A stretch of 64,000 nt of DNA from the NCBI GenBank assembly GCA_021828865.1, contig JAJZCW010000012.1, positions 24,001 through 88,000 on the forward strand. The letters are read 5' to 3'. The notes beneath the pieces were generated by a model. It was not told where the DNA came from and made no database searches. It saw only the letters and a list, made by a program, of their open reading frames with translations. Positions 25,747-34,169 of this stretch are shown here, in pieces (the stretch's first letter is position 1; the number at the start of each line of letters is the position of its first letter). The stretch is from Bacillota bacterium. Its GTDB lineage: Bacteria > Bacillota > Bacilli > Alicyclobacillales > SLC66. A program made the position numbers and the translations under genes.

Positions 25747-26739
25747 TTGGATTACAAAGATTGGTCAAGTAATGATTTTATAAGCCGAATAGGTGAACTG
25801 GAAATGGTGATTGAAGAGATTAAAAAAGAGAAAGATCAATATGAATTGCTCAATTTTGCGTGGACTAATAATCTAGGGCATTGGTATTGGGTGATTCCCG
25901 CCAATCATGTTCATTTTAATCCGCTTAAAGTGACTTCACTTGGTTATACGGAAGCAGAAATTCCGGAAACTGTCGATTATCAATTTTTTACAAGCAAGCT
26001 TCATCCGGATGATTTTGGTCGAGTAATGAAGGTGATGGAGGATCATTTATCCGGAAAATTACCTGCCTATGAAGTCGAGTACCGGATTCAAACGAAAGAA
26101 GGAGGTTGGAAATGGTATTATGATCGCGGTAAGATTACTCAATACGATGAAAATGGATCGCCCAAACTAGTGAGCGGAATCGTGTTTGACATCACCAATA
26201 CGAAACGATTACAAGAAGAATTGTTGGAAAAAAACCAACAGTTAGAAATGATGATGAAAATTGATGGTCTGACTGGGCTCTATAATCATAATGCTATCAT
26301 GGCCGCCCTTGACGAAGCGATGCAGAAAGCGCGTAACACAGGGGAGGAGTTGATGGCCTTTTTATTTGATATTGATGACTTCAAACGAATTAATGATCAC
26401 TTTGGCCATATCGCAGGAGATCATATACTTGCTGGCATAGCCAAATTTATTCTGACTCAGTTGCGGGACAACGATGTGGCAGGGCGGTACGGAGGCGAGG
26501 AGTTCTTAATTATTTTTCCTAAGACAGGCGAGGATAAAGGTATACAATTAGCAGAGTATTTGCGGCAAAATATTGAGAGTCAAAGGTTTGATGGACGAAT
26601 CAGCGTGACGATCAGTGGCGGAATCGCAAATTTTATGGGTCAGTCTGTTGAAGCAATAATCAAAGAAGCAGATGACTACCTTTATCAGGCAAAAAATAAC
26701 GGAAAGAATAAAGTGTTCGGTTCGAATGGATATAGGTAA
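25747..26739 (+). CDS. PAS-domain diguanylate cyclase
   Basis: This 330-residue soluble signalling enzyme makes cyclic di-GMP. A short N-terminal coiled coil (residues 12-32) is followed by a PAS_3 type domain (about 45-155, with FFTSKLHPDDFGRV and SGIVFDITNTKRL). The GGDEF domain starts at about 170 (KIDGLTGLYNHNAI). The active-site motif is GGEEF near residue 250, and the inhibitory I-site RDND sits five residues before it, so product inhibition is expected. No membrane helix is seen. The TTG start at 25747 follows GGGGAAGAGG. No EAL or HD-GYP partner gene is nearby. Confidence 0.92.
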   Translation: MDYKDWSSNDFISRIGELEMVIEEIKKEKDQYELLNFAWTNNLGHWYWVIPANHVHFNPLKVTSLGYTEAEIPETVDYQFFTSKLHPDDFGRVMKVMEDHLSGKLPAYEVEYRIQTKEGGWKWYYDRGKITQYDENGSPKLVSGIVFDITNTKRLQEELLEKNQQLEMMMKIDGLTGLYNHNAIMAALDEAMQKARNTGEELMAFLFDIDDFKRINDHFGHIAGDHILAGIAKFILTQLRDNDVAGRYGGEEFLIIFPKTGEDKGIQLAEYLRQNIESQRFDGRISVTISGGIANFMGQSVEAIIKEADDYLYQAKNNGKNKVFGSNGYR

Positions 26740-26787
26740 GCTTGCTACGATTGCGGAAATGTAACTCAGATTAGAGGAGTGAGTGGG

Positions 26788-27759
26788 ATGAGAAAATTCA
26801 GATGGGGTATTCTTGGTACGGCAAGAATCGCAGAGCAGCAAATGATCCCTGCGCTTCATCAGTCCCCGACATCGGAGCTCGTCGCCGTGGCATCGCGTGA
26901 TCCTGAAAAAGGGAAGGCTTATGCGGCAAAAAACAGCATTCCCCGTGTCTATTCTACCTATGAAGCGTTACTCGAAGACCATGACATTGATGCGGTCTAT
27001 CTCCCACTTCCCAATCACCTACATGCCACTTGGACGATCAAGGCAGCGGAGCACGGGAAACACGTGCTTTGCGAAAAGCCTGCGGCATTAAATGCCCGCG
27101 AGGTCGAAGCATTGGGTAAGGCGTGCGAAGATCGCAAGGTCGTGTTTATGGAAGCGTTTATGTATCAATTTCATCCCCAATGGGATCGCGTTAAAGCCAT
27201 CATTGATTCGGGCGAGATTGGTGATGTGAGGATCATTCAGTCCCATTTCACAGGTACGATGAGGCGTCAAGATGACTACCGTCTGCAAAGCGTCATGGGA
27301 GGCGGTGCACTATACGATGTGGGTTGTTATTGTGTGCATGCCACTCGGATGCTTCTCGGACAAGAACCGTTGAATGTTACCGCACAAGCACAAATGGATC
27401 AGGGGATCGACAGGAGCCTGGCGGCGGTCATGTCTTTTCCCGGCGGTACACTCGCGCACTTTGACTGCTCATTTGATGCCTACGACAGGCAACAGGTGGA
27501 GATCATCGGACGACAAGGAACGATTTTAGTCGAATCGGCGTTTCGCCCTGACTGGGGGGAACCGACACTATCTATACGAAGCGGCGTAAGGGAGCGGCGA
27601 GAAACACTACCTCAAGTCAATACCTATCTTATGCAGATCGAGCATTTTCAAGCGGTCATAGAGAAAAAAGTCGCACCACGAAATGATCAACGGCAAGCAC
27701 TCCTTAACATGCAAGTGATCGACGCCATCTATCAAGCTGTTAAGGCGAATGAATCATAA
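26788..27759 (+). CDS. Gfo/Idh/MocA-family oxidoreductase
   Basis: The 324-residue NAD(P)-dependent sugar dehydrogenase begins MRKFRWGILGTARIAEQ, a Rossmann motif. The family block HVLCEKPAALNAREV with the conserved EKP lysine lies near residues 92-106, and the GGGALYDVGCYCVHATRM stretch near 171-188 holds the catalytic Asp and His equivalents. ATG 26788 is preferred over GTG 26779 because GAGGAG ends 8 bases before it. It stands 48 bases after the diguanylate cyclase stop and may act on a sugar or inositol derivative; the substrate cannot be deduced. Confidence 0.88.
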   Translation: MRKFRWGILGTARIAEQQMIPALHQSPTSELVAVASRDPEKGKAYAAKNSIPRVYSTYEALLEDHDIDAVYLPLPNHLHATWTIKAAEHGKHVLCEKPAALNAREVEALGKACEDRKVVFMEAFMYQFHPQWDRVKAIIDSGEIGDVRIIQSHFTGTMRRQDDYRLQSVMGGGALYDVGCYCVHATRMLLGQEPLNVTAQAQMDQGIDRSLAAVMSFPGGTLAHFDCSFDAYDRQQVEIIGRQGTILVESAFRPDWGEPTLSIRSGVRERRETLPQVNTYLMQIEHFQAVIEKKVAPRNDQRQALLNMQVIDAIYQAVKANES

Positions 27760-27785
27760 TCATTCATAAATAGTGAAATTTTGCG

Positions 27786-27814
27786 TTGACAGTACATTTG
27801 AATAAGCTTATTGT
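27786..27814 (+). promoter_or_regulatory. Sigma-A promoter of the regulator-ABC operon
   Basis: TTGACA at 27786-27791, a 17-base spacer and TATTGT at 27809-27814. The predicted transcript start (about 27821) is only some 10 bases before the first in-frame ATG at 27832. This favours a downstream translation start. Confidence 0.65.
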
Positions 27815-27831
27815 AAAATATATTTTTCAAT
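27810..27831. promoter_or_regulatory. 22-base palindrome over the -10 element and transcript start (candidate operator)
   Basis: The two halves ATTGTAAAATA and TATTTTTCAAT are inverted repeats with one mismatch. They cover the -10 hexamer and the expected transcript start of the XRE-type regulator gene, the classic place for an autorepressor to block RNA polymerase. The protein encoded next has an XRE DNA-binding domain and a ligand-binding-like domain. Confidence 0.55.
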
Positions 27832-27885
27832 ATGGAAAAAATATTTTATGCAAGAGATGTCGTATATGTAAACGAGGTGAGGACG

Positions 27886-28965
27886 ATTAAATTCCCGAAC
27901 CATGTGCAAGATGCGCGAACCGATCGCAAGATGACTCGAGAGGAACTTGCACTTGCCGTTGGCATCACCCGTCAATCCGTTCGACTCATTGAAATAGGGG
28001 AAGTGTGTCCCAGTGCGGCCGTGGCTTTGCACATGGCAAAAGTGCTGCACACCACAGTCGAGGCACTGTTTGCAGAGGATGAAGAGCAAAAAGTTCGGGC
28101 CAAGCTGGTGGACGAACAGGCGGGTAGCGACCGCGTTTTCCTCAGTGCGCTCGGTGGTTCCTGGGTGGCCCGGCCTGTGCGGTACGGTGAAGTGGCATCG
28201 ATCAGTCAGCCGGTGCATGGAATGGTTCACACGGATGGCACATCAAACGGAGTAGCAGACGTTGCACTTTTTCGTGAACCGCAGCAGGTAAAAGAGACGG
28301 TGTTTATATCAGGATGCGAGATTGGGCTCGGACTCTTATCTCATTTTATCCAAACGAAATCGATGACAAGCGGCGCAGTCTGGTTTAATCGTTCGAATCA
28401 GAAAGCACTCTCTGATCTTATCACCGGTACTGCCCACGTGGCCGCCATTCATCATTCAGCAGCGCCCCTAGCAGTGAATATACCTGACCAAGTGCGCATG
28501 GTGTACTTTGCCAGTGAAGAAATGGGCTGGGTAGTGCCAAAAGGCAATCCTAAAGGGTTTCGTGATGCAGAACAGTTACTTTCCGGATACTTTCGCCTAG
28601 TCAATCGGGAAAAAGGGGCGGGAGCCAGAGAGTTAATCGATCGGGAGTTACGGACAGCAGGACGAGGCGAGATCGCGATTCCTGGATATGCTTATGAGGC
28701 CCATGGCCATCTCGCCGTGGCGGAGGCAGTGGCCATGGGGACTGCGGATGTAGGAGTGGCGCATGCGAGTGCTGCTGCGGCGATGGGACTTGATTTTCTC
28801 CCTTTGCAGGCGGAAGTGAGCCTGCTCCTTGTCCCTCAATCCCTCATCGGGGCAGGCCCTATCCAGCAAATGCTTGATGTGCTTCACTCCAGCAGGTTTT
28901 TGCGGGAACTTCAGGCGATGGGACCTTATGATACGCAACACACTGGTCAAATCATTGAAAATTAG
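27886..28965 (+). CDS. XRE-type regulator fused to a periplasmic-binding-like domain
   Basis: An N-terminal Cro/CI helix-turn-helix (MTREELALAVGITRQSVRLI, then CPSAAVALHMAKVLHTTVEA) is joined to a C-terminal type II binding-protein-like domain of about 270 residues (ISGCEIGLGLLSHF near 143, GTAHVAAIHH near 183, GAGARELIDRELR near 242, GTADVGVAHASAAAAMGLDF near 285). Such proteins sense an oxyanion such as molybdate or tungstate and repress the adjacent transporter. The start is odd: the frame opens at ATG 27832 with no ribosome site and almost no leader, whereas ATT 27886 follows GAGGTGAGG and gives the usual family N terminus. I annotate from ATT; GTG 27877 is another option. Confidence 0.75.
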   Translation: MKFPNHVQDARTDRKMTREELALAVGITRQSVRLIEIGEVCPSAAVALHMAKVLHTTVEALFAEDEEQKVRAKLVDEQAGSDRVFLSALGGSWVARPVRYGEVASISQPVHGMVHTDGTSNGVADVALFREPQQVKETVFISGCEIGLGLLSHFIQTKSMTSGAVWFNRSNQKALSDLITGTAHVAAIHHSAAPLAVNIPDQVRMVYFASEEMGWVVPKGNPKGFRDAEQLLSGYFRLVNREKGAGARELIDRELRTAGRGEIAIPGYAYEAHGHLAVAEAVAMGTADVGVAHASAAAAMGLDFLPLQAEVSLLLVPQSLIGAGPIQQMLDVLHSSRFLRELQAMGPYDTQHTGQIIEN

Positions 28966-28978
28966 GATGGTGTAATTA

Positions 28979-29968
28979 ATGAAAAAATGGGCTTCTATCA
29001 TTATCCCCACTGCACTTGTGGGCGTAATAGCTGCATCTGTGGCCATTCCTTCGTTCGCGAGCGCCACGACAAACCCCAACCTTTTTGTGCTGTATGCTGG
29101 GTCGATGACCAAGGTCATGGAACAAAAGGTGACTCCTTCGCTTCGCCAGGAATACGGGCTGGTGTTTCAAGGGGAGGGAGAAGGCTCTGATGCGCTTGCG
29201 CAAATGATTCGCGCGGGGATTTCCACGCCCGACATCTTCATCAGCGCATCGCCGAGTGTCAATCAAAAGCTGTTGATGGGCGCAAAAAATCACAATTTGG
29301 TCAAATGGTATTTTCCGCTCGCCGCCGACCAACTGGTGATCGCGTTTTCCAAGACTAGCAAATTCTATCCGCAACTCATGGCAGCAGAAAAAGGTCATGA
29401 GCCCTGGTACAAAGTGCTGGAATCACCAGGCTTCAGGTTTGGCAGGACGGACCCGCTGCTCGATCCGAAGGGGTTGAGTACCATTTTTATGATGGAGCTT
29501 GCGCAAAAGTATTACCACCAGCCTACACTTTTCAAAAAAATTCTCGTGACCACTGAAAACGCGAAACAAGTATTTCCTGAACAGTCGCTGCTCGCTCAAC
29601 TGACTACAGGACAAGTGGACGCGATTGTCGCGTATAAACACGAAGCGGTGGAGTGGCATGTGCCCTATATTACGTTACCAAAAGCCATCAACCTCAGTGA
29701 TGTGAAAGATGCGGCGAGTTATGCCAAGGTGAGCGTTAAGGGCAAAGGTGGTAAGGTAGAAAAAGGTGCGCCGATCCTATTTACCATCACTATTCCAAGT
29801 ACTGTAAAAAACGAGCAGGGCGCAGAAAAGTTTGTCCGCTTTATGGTGGAAGGGAAAGGTCACCAGATTTTGATGAAAGACGGGTTTACACCTGTTACAA
29901 TGAAGCTGTTTGGACAGGCTTCTGCCGTGCCCAAATCACTACAATCTTTAATTCCAGGGAAGAAATAA
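28979..29968 (+). CDS. ABC transporter binding protein, molybdate/tungstate (ModA/WtpA) type
   Basis: This is a 329-residue exported protein with a signal peptide of about 29 residues (Lys-Lys, hydrophobic core, PSFASA). The mature part starts with FVLYAGSMTKVME, the AGS oxyanion-binding loop of the WtpA/ModA group. It continues GEGEGSDALAQMI, PDIFISASPSV, a central RTDPLLDPKG segment near 160 and QVDAIVAYKHEA near 217. WtpA-like tungstate/molybdate binding is most likely; sulfate or phosphate is less so. It lies 13 bases after the regulator and 6 bases before the permease gene, so the three form one operon. Confidence 0.85.
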   Translation: MKKWASIIIPTALVGVIAASVAIPSFASATTNPNLFVLYAGSMTKVMEQKVTPSLRQEYGLVFQGEGEGSDALAQMIRAGISTPDIFISASPSVNQKLLMGAKNHNLVKWYFPLAADQLVIAFSKTSKFYPQLMAAEKGHEPWYKVLESPGFRFGRTDPLLDPKGLSTIFMMELAQKYYHQPTLFKKILVTTENAKQVFPEQSLLAQLTTGQVDAIVAYKHEAVEWHVPYITLPKAINLSDVKDAASYAKVSVKGKGGKVEKGAPILFTITIPSTVKNEQGAEKFVRFMVEGKGHQILMKDGFTPVTMKLFGQASAVPKSLQSLIPGKK

Positions 29969-29974
29969 TCAGGT

Positions 29975-30763
29975 ATGATCAGTCATCGGGTATTTCCGGC
30001 ACTGCTGGCTGTGCTTGCTGCAGTGCCACTTCTTTATATTCTGGCGCCGCTGGTCCATATGATGGGGAGTTTGTCGCCGTCACAGTTATTGGCGGCCATC
30101 CAAAATCCTGAGATTACAGGCGCAATCAGCACTTCGGTTTCGTCTGCTTTTTTTACCACGCTGCTTGGCGTGGTATTTGGTTTGCCCACGGCCTTTTGGC
30201 TCGCCCAAAAAAAAAGCTGGTTGCGTAGACTGGCGGAGAGCGTCCTCGTATTGCCGCTTGTCCTACCACCTGTAGTGGGAGGCATTGGCCAACTTTTTCT
30301 CTATGGCCCTGAAACCTGGATTGGCACATGGCTTGGGCATTTTCAAATCAGTTTGGTCAACTCTGTTGGAGGCATCATTCTGGCGCAAACCTATATCACT
30401 AGTCCATTTCTGATTCTGGCTGCTAAAGCAGGATTTGAAGAAGTGCCAAAAGAATTAAAAGAAGCCACCCATATTCTAGGTGGCGGAGTGTGGCATGTAT
30501 TTTATTATGTCAGCTTGCCGCTTTCAAGGGCTGCGATCATTTCCGGCATCCTCTTGACATTTGCGCGTGCTATCGGCGAATTTGGAGCGACGATGATCAT
30601 GTCCTATCATCCTTATACGGTGCCTGTGGACATCTGGGTGCAGTTTATCTCTGGAGGATTTTCCAACATTCTTCCCATGGCAGCACTGATGATCCTGCTC
30701 GCGGTACTAGCCTCGCTTTTGCCTAGCGCGTTTGAACAAGGCTGGATGAAGCGCCGGAGATGA
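29975..30763 (+). CDS. ABC transporter permease, molybdate/tungstate (ModB/WtpB) type
   Basis: The 262-residue membrane protein has six predicted helices and the BPD_transp_1 domain. The EAA loop that docks onto the ATPase is visible as EEVPKELKEATHILGGG near residues 155-171, followed by VSLPLSRAAIISGILLTFAR. The GEFGATMIM segment near 205 is typical of ModB/CysT-type permeases. No ATPase gene follows: the next gene, 24 bases on, is convergent fabV. The ATPase must be supplied from elsewhere or the system is incomplete. Confidence 0.88.
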   Translation: MISHRVFPALLAVLAAVPLLYILAPLVHMMGSLSPSQLLAAIQNPEITGAISTSVSSAFFTTLLGVVFGLPTAFWLAQKKSWLRRLAESVLVLPLVLPPVVGGIGQLFLYGPETWIGTWLGHFQISLVNSVGGIILAQTYITSPFLILAAKAGFEEVPKELKEATHILGGGVWHVFYYVSLPLSRAAIISGILLTFARAIGEFGATMIMSYHPYTVPVDIWVQFISGGFSNILPMAALMILLAVLASLLPSAFEQGWMKRRR

Positions 30764-30787
30764 AGATTGGTGATAAGTCGGAAACCA

Positions 30788-31963
30788 TCACTCCATGATC
30801 GGATCGGCCTCTGCTTCGTAATCTACACCTTGAAGCCCAAAACCAAATAATTTCATGAATTCCTCTCGATACCCTTCAATATCCGATAAAGAAGCCAAAT
30901 TGTCTGAGGTAACAGTCGCCCAAAGTTTGCTGACCTCGTCCTGTACATCGTCCCGCATTTCTAGGTCGTCGAGGCGAATCCGTCCTTGGTCGTCCAGTTC
31001 TGTATCTCTCCATGTATACAATTTATCGTCAAAAAGGCGGTGCATTTGTTCGATGCATCCTTCGTGAGTGCCTTTTTCCTTCATCACCTTGAATAGTAGT
31101 GAGATGTAAAGGGGAACCACTGGGATGGCGGACGAAGATTGGGTCACCACCGCTTTATTGACAGAGACATAGGCATGTCCGCCAATGGGTTGTAAGTAAT
31201 CGGTTAGTTGCCCAGCAGTGGCCTCCAAATGGTCTTTCGCGCGACCAATCGTCCCATCGCGATATACTGCTTTGGTTAGCTCAGGCCCTATGTAGGAATA
31301 TGCCACCGTGTTGACGCCGTCTGCCAGCACATTCGCTTCGCGAAGCGCGCGCATCCACCACTCCCAATCTTCACCGCCCATGACTTGAACAGTTTGGCGG
31401 ATTTCTTCATCAGTGGCAGGGTCCAGCGACACTTGGGTGACTTCTCCGGTGTGAAAGTTGACAGACTTGTTTTGAAATGGCTTGCCCACCGGCTTGATGA
31501 CGGAAGAAAAAGTCTCTCCTGTCTTCGGATGGGTCCTTCGCGGCGAAGCGAGGCTGTAGACTACGAGATCAACGGTCCCCAGATCTTTTTTGATCAGTTC
31601 AATCGTTTCGTTTTTAATCTGGTCAGAAAATGCATCTCCATTAATGCTTTTCGCATACAATCCTGCTTGTACCGCTTCCCGCATAAAGGCGACAGAGTTA
31701 TACCAACCTGCCGTTGCGGTGTGGTTAGCGGTTCCTGGTTTCTCAAAAAACACGCCAATCGTAGCGGCACCATAGCCAAAGGCTGCCGCAATTCGCGAAG
31801 CGAGGCCATAACCGGTGGAGGCTCCTATGACAAGAACCTTTTTTGGTCCTTCTTTTTTCCCTTTAGATTTCACATACTCAATTTGGTCAGTCACATTTTT
31901 AGCACATCCGGTGGGGTGCGCGGTCGTGCAGATGAAGCCGCGGATTTTTGGTTGAATGATCAT
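30788..31963 (-). CDS. fabV: Trans-2-enoyl-CoA/ACP reductase, FabV type
   Basis: The 391-residue NAD(P)H-dependent enoyl reductase performs the last reduction step of fatty acid elongation. FabV hallmarks are the start MIIQPKIRGFICTTAHPTGC, the Rossmann loop KVLVIGASTGYGLASRIAAA near residue 43, YSLASPRRTHP near 138, and the active-site Tyr-x8-Lys pair YRDGTIGRAK near 236. FabV is naturally insensitive to triclosan. A GAGAGGAGA site precedes the ATG. It is in the same direction as the sulfur module but separated from it by a terminator, so it probably has its own promoter in 31964-32060. Confidence 0.93.
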   Translation of the reverse strand: MIIQPKIRGFICTTAHPTGCAKNVTDQIEYVKSKGKKEGPKKVLVIGASTGYGLASRIAAAFGYGAATIGVFFEKPGTANHTATAGWYNSVAFMREAVQAGLYAKSINGDAFSDQIKNETIELIKKDLGTVDLVVYSLASPRRTHPKTGETFSSVIKPVGKPFQNKSVNFHTGEVTQVSLDPATDEEIRQTVQVMGGEDWEWWMRALREANVLADGVNTVAYSYIGPELTKAVYRDGTIGRAKDHLEATAGQLTDYLQPIGGHAYVSVNKAVVTQSSSAIPVVPLYISLLFKVMKEKGTHEGCIEQMHRLFDDKLYTWRDTELDDQGRIRLDDLEMRDDVQDEVSKLWATVTSDNLASLSDIEGYREEFMKLFGFGLQGVDYEAEADPIME

Positions 31964-32064
31964 AAGTATCTCCTCTCAGGCATCATATTCAGGTTGTTCA
32001 CATCGTTTGTATAGCCAAATAAAGTGTAAGTCATGATGGGGTAGTATACAACAGTTCACTTTAA

Positions 32065-32103
32065 ATTAAAAAAGTGGCATTGACATGGCGACAATACCAC
32101 TTT
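32065..32103 (-). terminator. Terminator after the DUF1641 gene
   Basis: On the minus strand AAAGTGG and CCACTTT arms (32097-32103, 32071-32077), continued by ATTG/CAAT, enclose a 9-base loop and are followed by TTTTTAATTT. It ends the sulfur-module transcript before fabV. The A-rich opposite side could also weakly terminate plus-strand transcripts. Confidence 0.85.
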
Positions 32104-32139
32104 GGTGTGCTAAGTGGATCATATGGCAACATGGTGGAA

Positions 32140-32721
32140 TCAGTGAGATCGAAGACTGCCTTCCATTTCCTTCATGGTCATGAGCAAAAATTTGAGCGTG
32201 GTCATCGTCTTGGGATCGCGGAACAGTTTGATCACTTCTCCTAATCTGGCATCCTGAGAATGGACGTTTACTTGCTGGTATGAATGTTCCATCGCGTGGA
32301 TGGCTCCTGGTACGATTTTCATGATGGGGGAAGTGGCCACTTGATCGACTAGGGTACCCATTTCCACTGCTTTTGAAGCTATGGTAGACACGAGGGTGCC
32401 ATTGGCTGAATCCATGATGGCTCTGACAAAGTCAAGCATCTCTGAGATCCTCATGAGTGAGCCGTTTTCCAACCACTTTCCTAGTGTATTGACCATTGTG
32501 GTTAAGGCTTCTGCATTATTTAGTACCGCCTCCAGCAAACGATTGACTTCAGGCGCGGTAAATCGCTCAGCTAGTGTGAGGATACTAGTTGCGTTTTTTG
32601 CTAAGTTGGCCACAGTGGGTCCTGTCATCATATCGATCGCTGCACTGAGAAGATCGTTCATCGAATCACTGCGTGTCTGTTGATCCCATTCCGCCAATGT
32701 TGGATTCGCGGATATTGACAT
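32140..32721 (-). CDS. DUF1641 protein
   Basis: The 193-residue, mostly helical cytosolic protein has the DUF1641 segment in the middle (LGKWLENGSLMRISEMLDFV near residues 79-98) and at the C terminus (LGEVIKLFRDPKTMTTLKFL near 160). DUF1641 proteins are commonly encoded next to sulfide:quinone oxidoreductases or formate dehydrogenase genes; their role is unknown. The gene follows the SQR gene by 17 bases and has an AGGAGG site. It is the last gene of the sulfur module. Confidence 0.85.
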   Translation of the reverse strand: MSISANPTLAEWDQQTRSDSMNDLLSAAIDMMTGPTVANLAKNATSILTLAERFTAPEVNRLLEAVLNNAEALTTMVNTLGKWLENGSLMRISEMLDFVRAIMDSANGTLVSTIASKAVEMGTLVDQVATSPIMKIVPGAIHAMEHSYQQVNVHSQDARLGEVIKLFRDPKTMTTLKFLLMTMKEMEGSLRSH

Positions 32722-32738
32722 GACTTGCTACCTCCTGT

Positions 32739-33878
32739 CTATAAAAGTCCACGTACAGACAACCAATAAATCTCGTTGTACATCAGCTTGAACCAGTGCA
32801 AAAGCTCGGATGGAGCCGTGGGCTTTGGAGGTTCTGTGTAACTAAAGGCGATGTACGTGGCTTTTTCCAAGCCGCCTTCAATAAAACAATACACTTTGCC
32901 GTCATACTGATGGTCAGCAGGAAGTCCGTGCAATTCATCAATCAGGTTAGTCACAATCGTGTCCGCTTCGTAATGTGCGGTGGAACCCGCTTTGCTGATA
33001 GGCAAATCAGTGGCATCGCCGATGACAAAGACATTGTGGCTGCCTTTCATCCGCAAGCTGTAACGATCAGTCGGAACAAATCCGCTCTCATCACCAATTC
33101 CTGAGTCGATAATGACTTTTGCGCCGCGATGGGCGGGCACCATCACGAGCAGATCATACGCATAGGAACTGCCTTCTAGGCTCTCGATGATTTTCTTATC
33201 TGGATCCACATTGTCTACATTGAAGAAAAATTCGGATTGGATCCCTCTTCGCTCAAATTCAGGCTCCACCCAGTTCGCAACCGGAATGAGGGAGTGTAAG
33301 CGACCAATGGGATACGTGTAGATGATCTCAAATTGATCTCTCGTACCGCGTTTGCGCAGGTATTCATCCAACATTAGCGTAAATTCAAGAACGGCCACCG
33401 GGCATTTATGAGGGACATCGACGCCAATGACGATCCGACCCGAAGCGATGTTGGCGAGCGCATCACGAAGTCTAATGGCTTGATCAGCCGTGTAAAAGGA
33501 GTAGGCACCTTCCTTTAATCCTGCAACGGTATCCATGGTGGGGTGTGAACCGGTCGCGATCACCAAATAGTCATAAGTTAGCAAATCGCCATTTTCAAAT
33601 AGTAAGGAGTTATTATCCGCATCAATTCGTAATGCACGCATTTGCAGAAAACGTACTCCATATACCAGTAGGCTGGTTTGTGGTCTAACGAAGCGTTCGA
33701 GTGGTGCCTGATTAAACGCGACATACAAAAAGCCCGGTTGATAGGTGTGATTGGCGTCTTCGCCAATTAGCACGACTTCGACATCGCCGCGATCAATGTC
33801 ACTTCGCAACTCACGCGCCAACCGGTTGGCGACCATCGTTCCACCGACACCGCCCCCTAAGATGGCTATGCGCCGCAT
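32739..33878 (-). CDS. Sulfide:quinone oxidoreductase family flavoprotein
   Basis: The 379-residue FAD-dependent pyridine-nucleotide-disulfide-type enzyme has the FAD loop MRRIAILGGGVGGTMVANR at the N terminus and the second FAD motif VFVIGDATDLPISKAG near residue 286. Candidate redox cysteines are in VPHKCPVAVLEF near 159 and KVYCFIEGG near 332, the pair used by SQR to bridge sulfane sulfur. A C-terminal amphipathic tail (LLHWFKLMYNEIYW) suits membrane association and quinone access. ATG 33878 is chosen, 9 bases from GGAGG; the protein may begin two residues earlier. It would oxidise sulfide and pass electrons to the quinone pool. Confidence 0.88.
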   Translation of the reverse strand: MRRIAILGGGVGGTMVANRLARELRSDIDRGDVEVVLIGEDANHTYQPGFLYVAFNQAPLERFVRPQTSLLVYGVRFLQMRALRIDADNNSLLFENGDLLTYDYLVIATGSHPTMDTVAGLKEGAYSFYTADQAIRLRDALANIASGRIVIGVDVPHKCPVAVLEFTLMLDEYLRKRGTRDQFEIIYTYPIGRLHSLIPVANWVEPEFERRGIQSEFFFNVDNVDPDKKIIESLEGSSYAYDLLVMVPAHRGAKVIIDSGIGDESGFVPTDRYSLRMKGSHNVFVIGDATDLPISKAGSTAHYEADTIVTNLIDELHGLPADHQYDGKVYCFIEGGLEKATYIAFSYTEPPKPTAPSELLHWFKLMYNEIYWLSVRGLL

Positions 33879-33917
33879 GTTCATCGACCTCCATCTTGTA
33901 TTGGATGCAACGCGCTG

Positions 33918-34157
33918 TTACCTTGCTTTGCGAATCGCAATCCGCCAATACCCGTTCTCTTCTATTGAATAAACGAATTCGTGACCGGATTTTTTGACCC
34001 ATACTGGAATATCGGTGGCTGATCCGGAATCACTTGACCAAACTTCTATCACACTTTGAAGCGGTGCTGTCTTTAGTGTTTTAATAAGCTCCATTAAGGG
34101 ACCGGGACAATAAGTGCCTCTGGCATCAATGGTTTTGTCGATGGCTACCTGACTCAT
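33918..34157 (-). CDS. tusA: TusA-family sulfur carrier
   Basis: The 79-residue sulfur-transfer protein has the invariant Cys-Pro-x-Pro motif in GTYCPGPLMEL (Cys17), where a persulfide is carried. The fold signature continues with IEVWSSDSGSATDIPVW and a C-terminal GHEF segment. An AAGGAGG site precedes the ATG. Between DsrE-like and SQR genes it most likely moves sulfane sulfur produced by sulfide oxidation to or from the DsrE-like protein. Confidence 0.9.
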   Translation of the reverse strand: MSQVAIDKTIDARGTYCPGPLMELIKTLKTAPLQSVIEVWSSDSGSATDIPVWVKKSGHEFVYSIEENGYWRIAIRKAR

Positions 34158-34169
34158 AGCGAATCCTCC

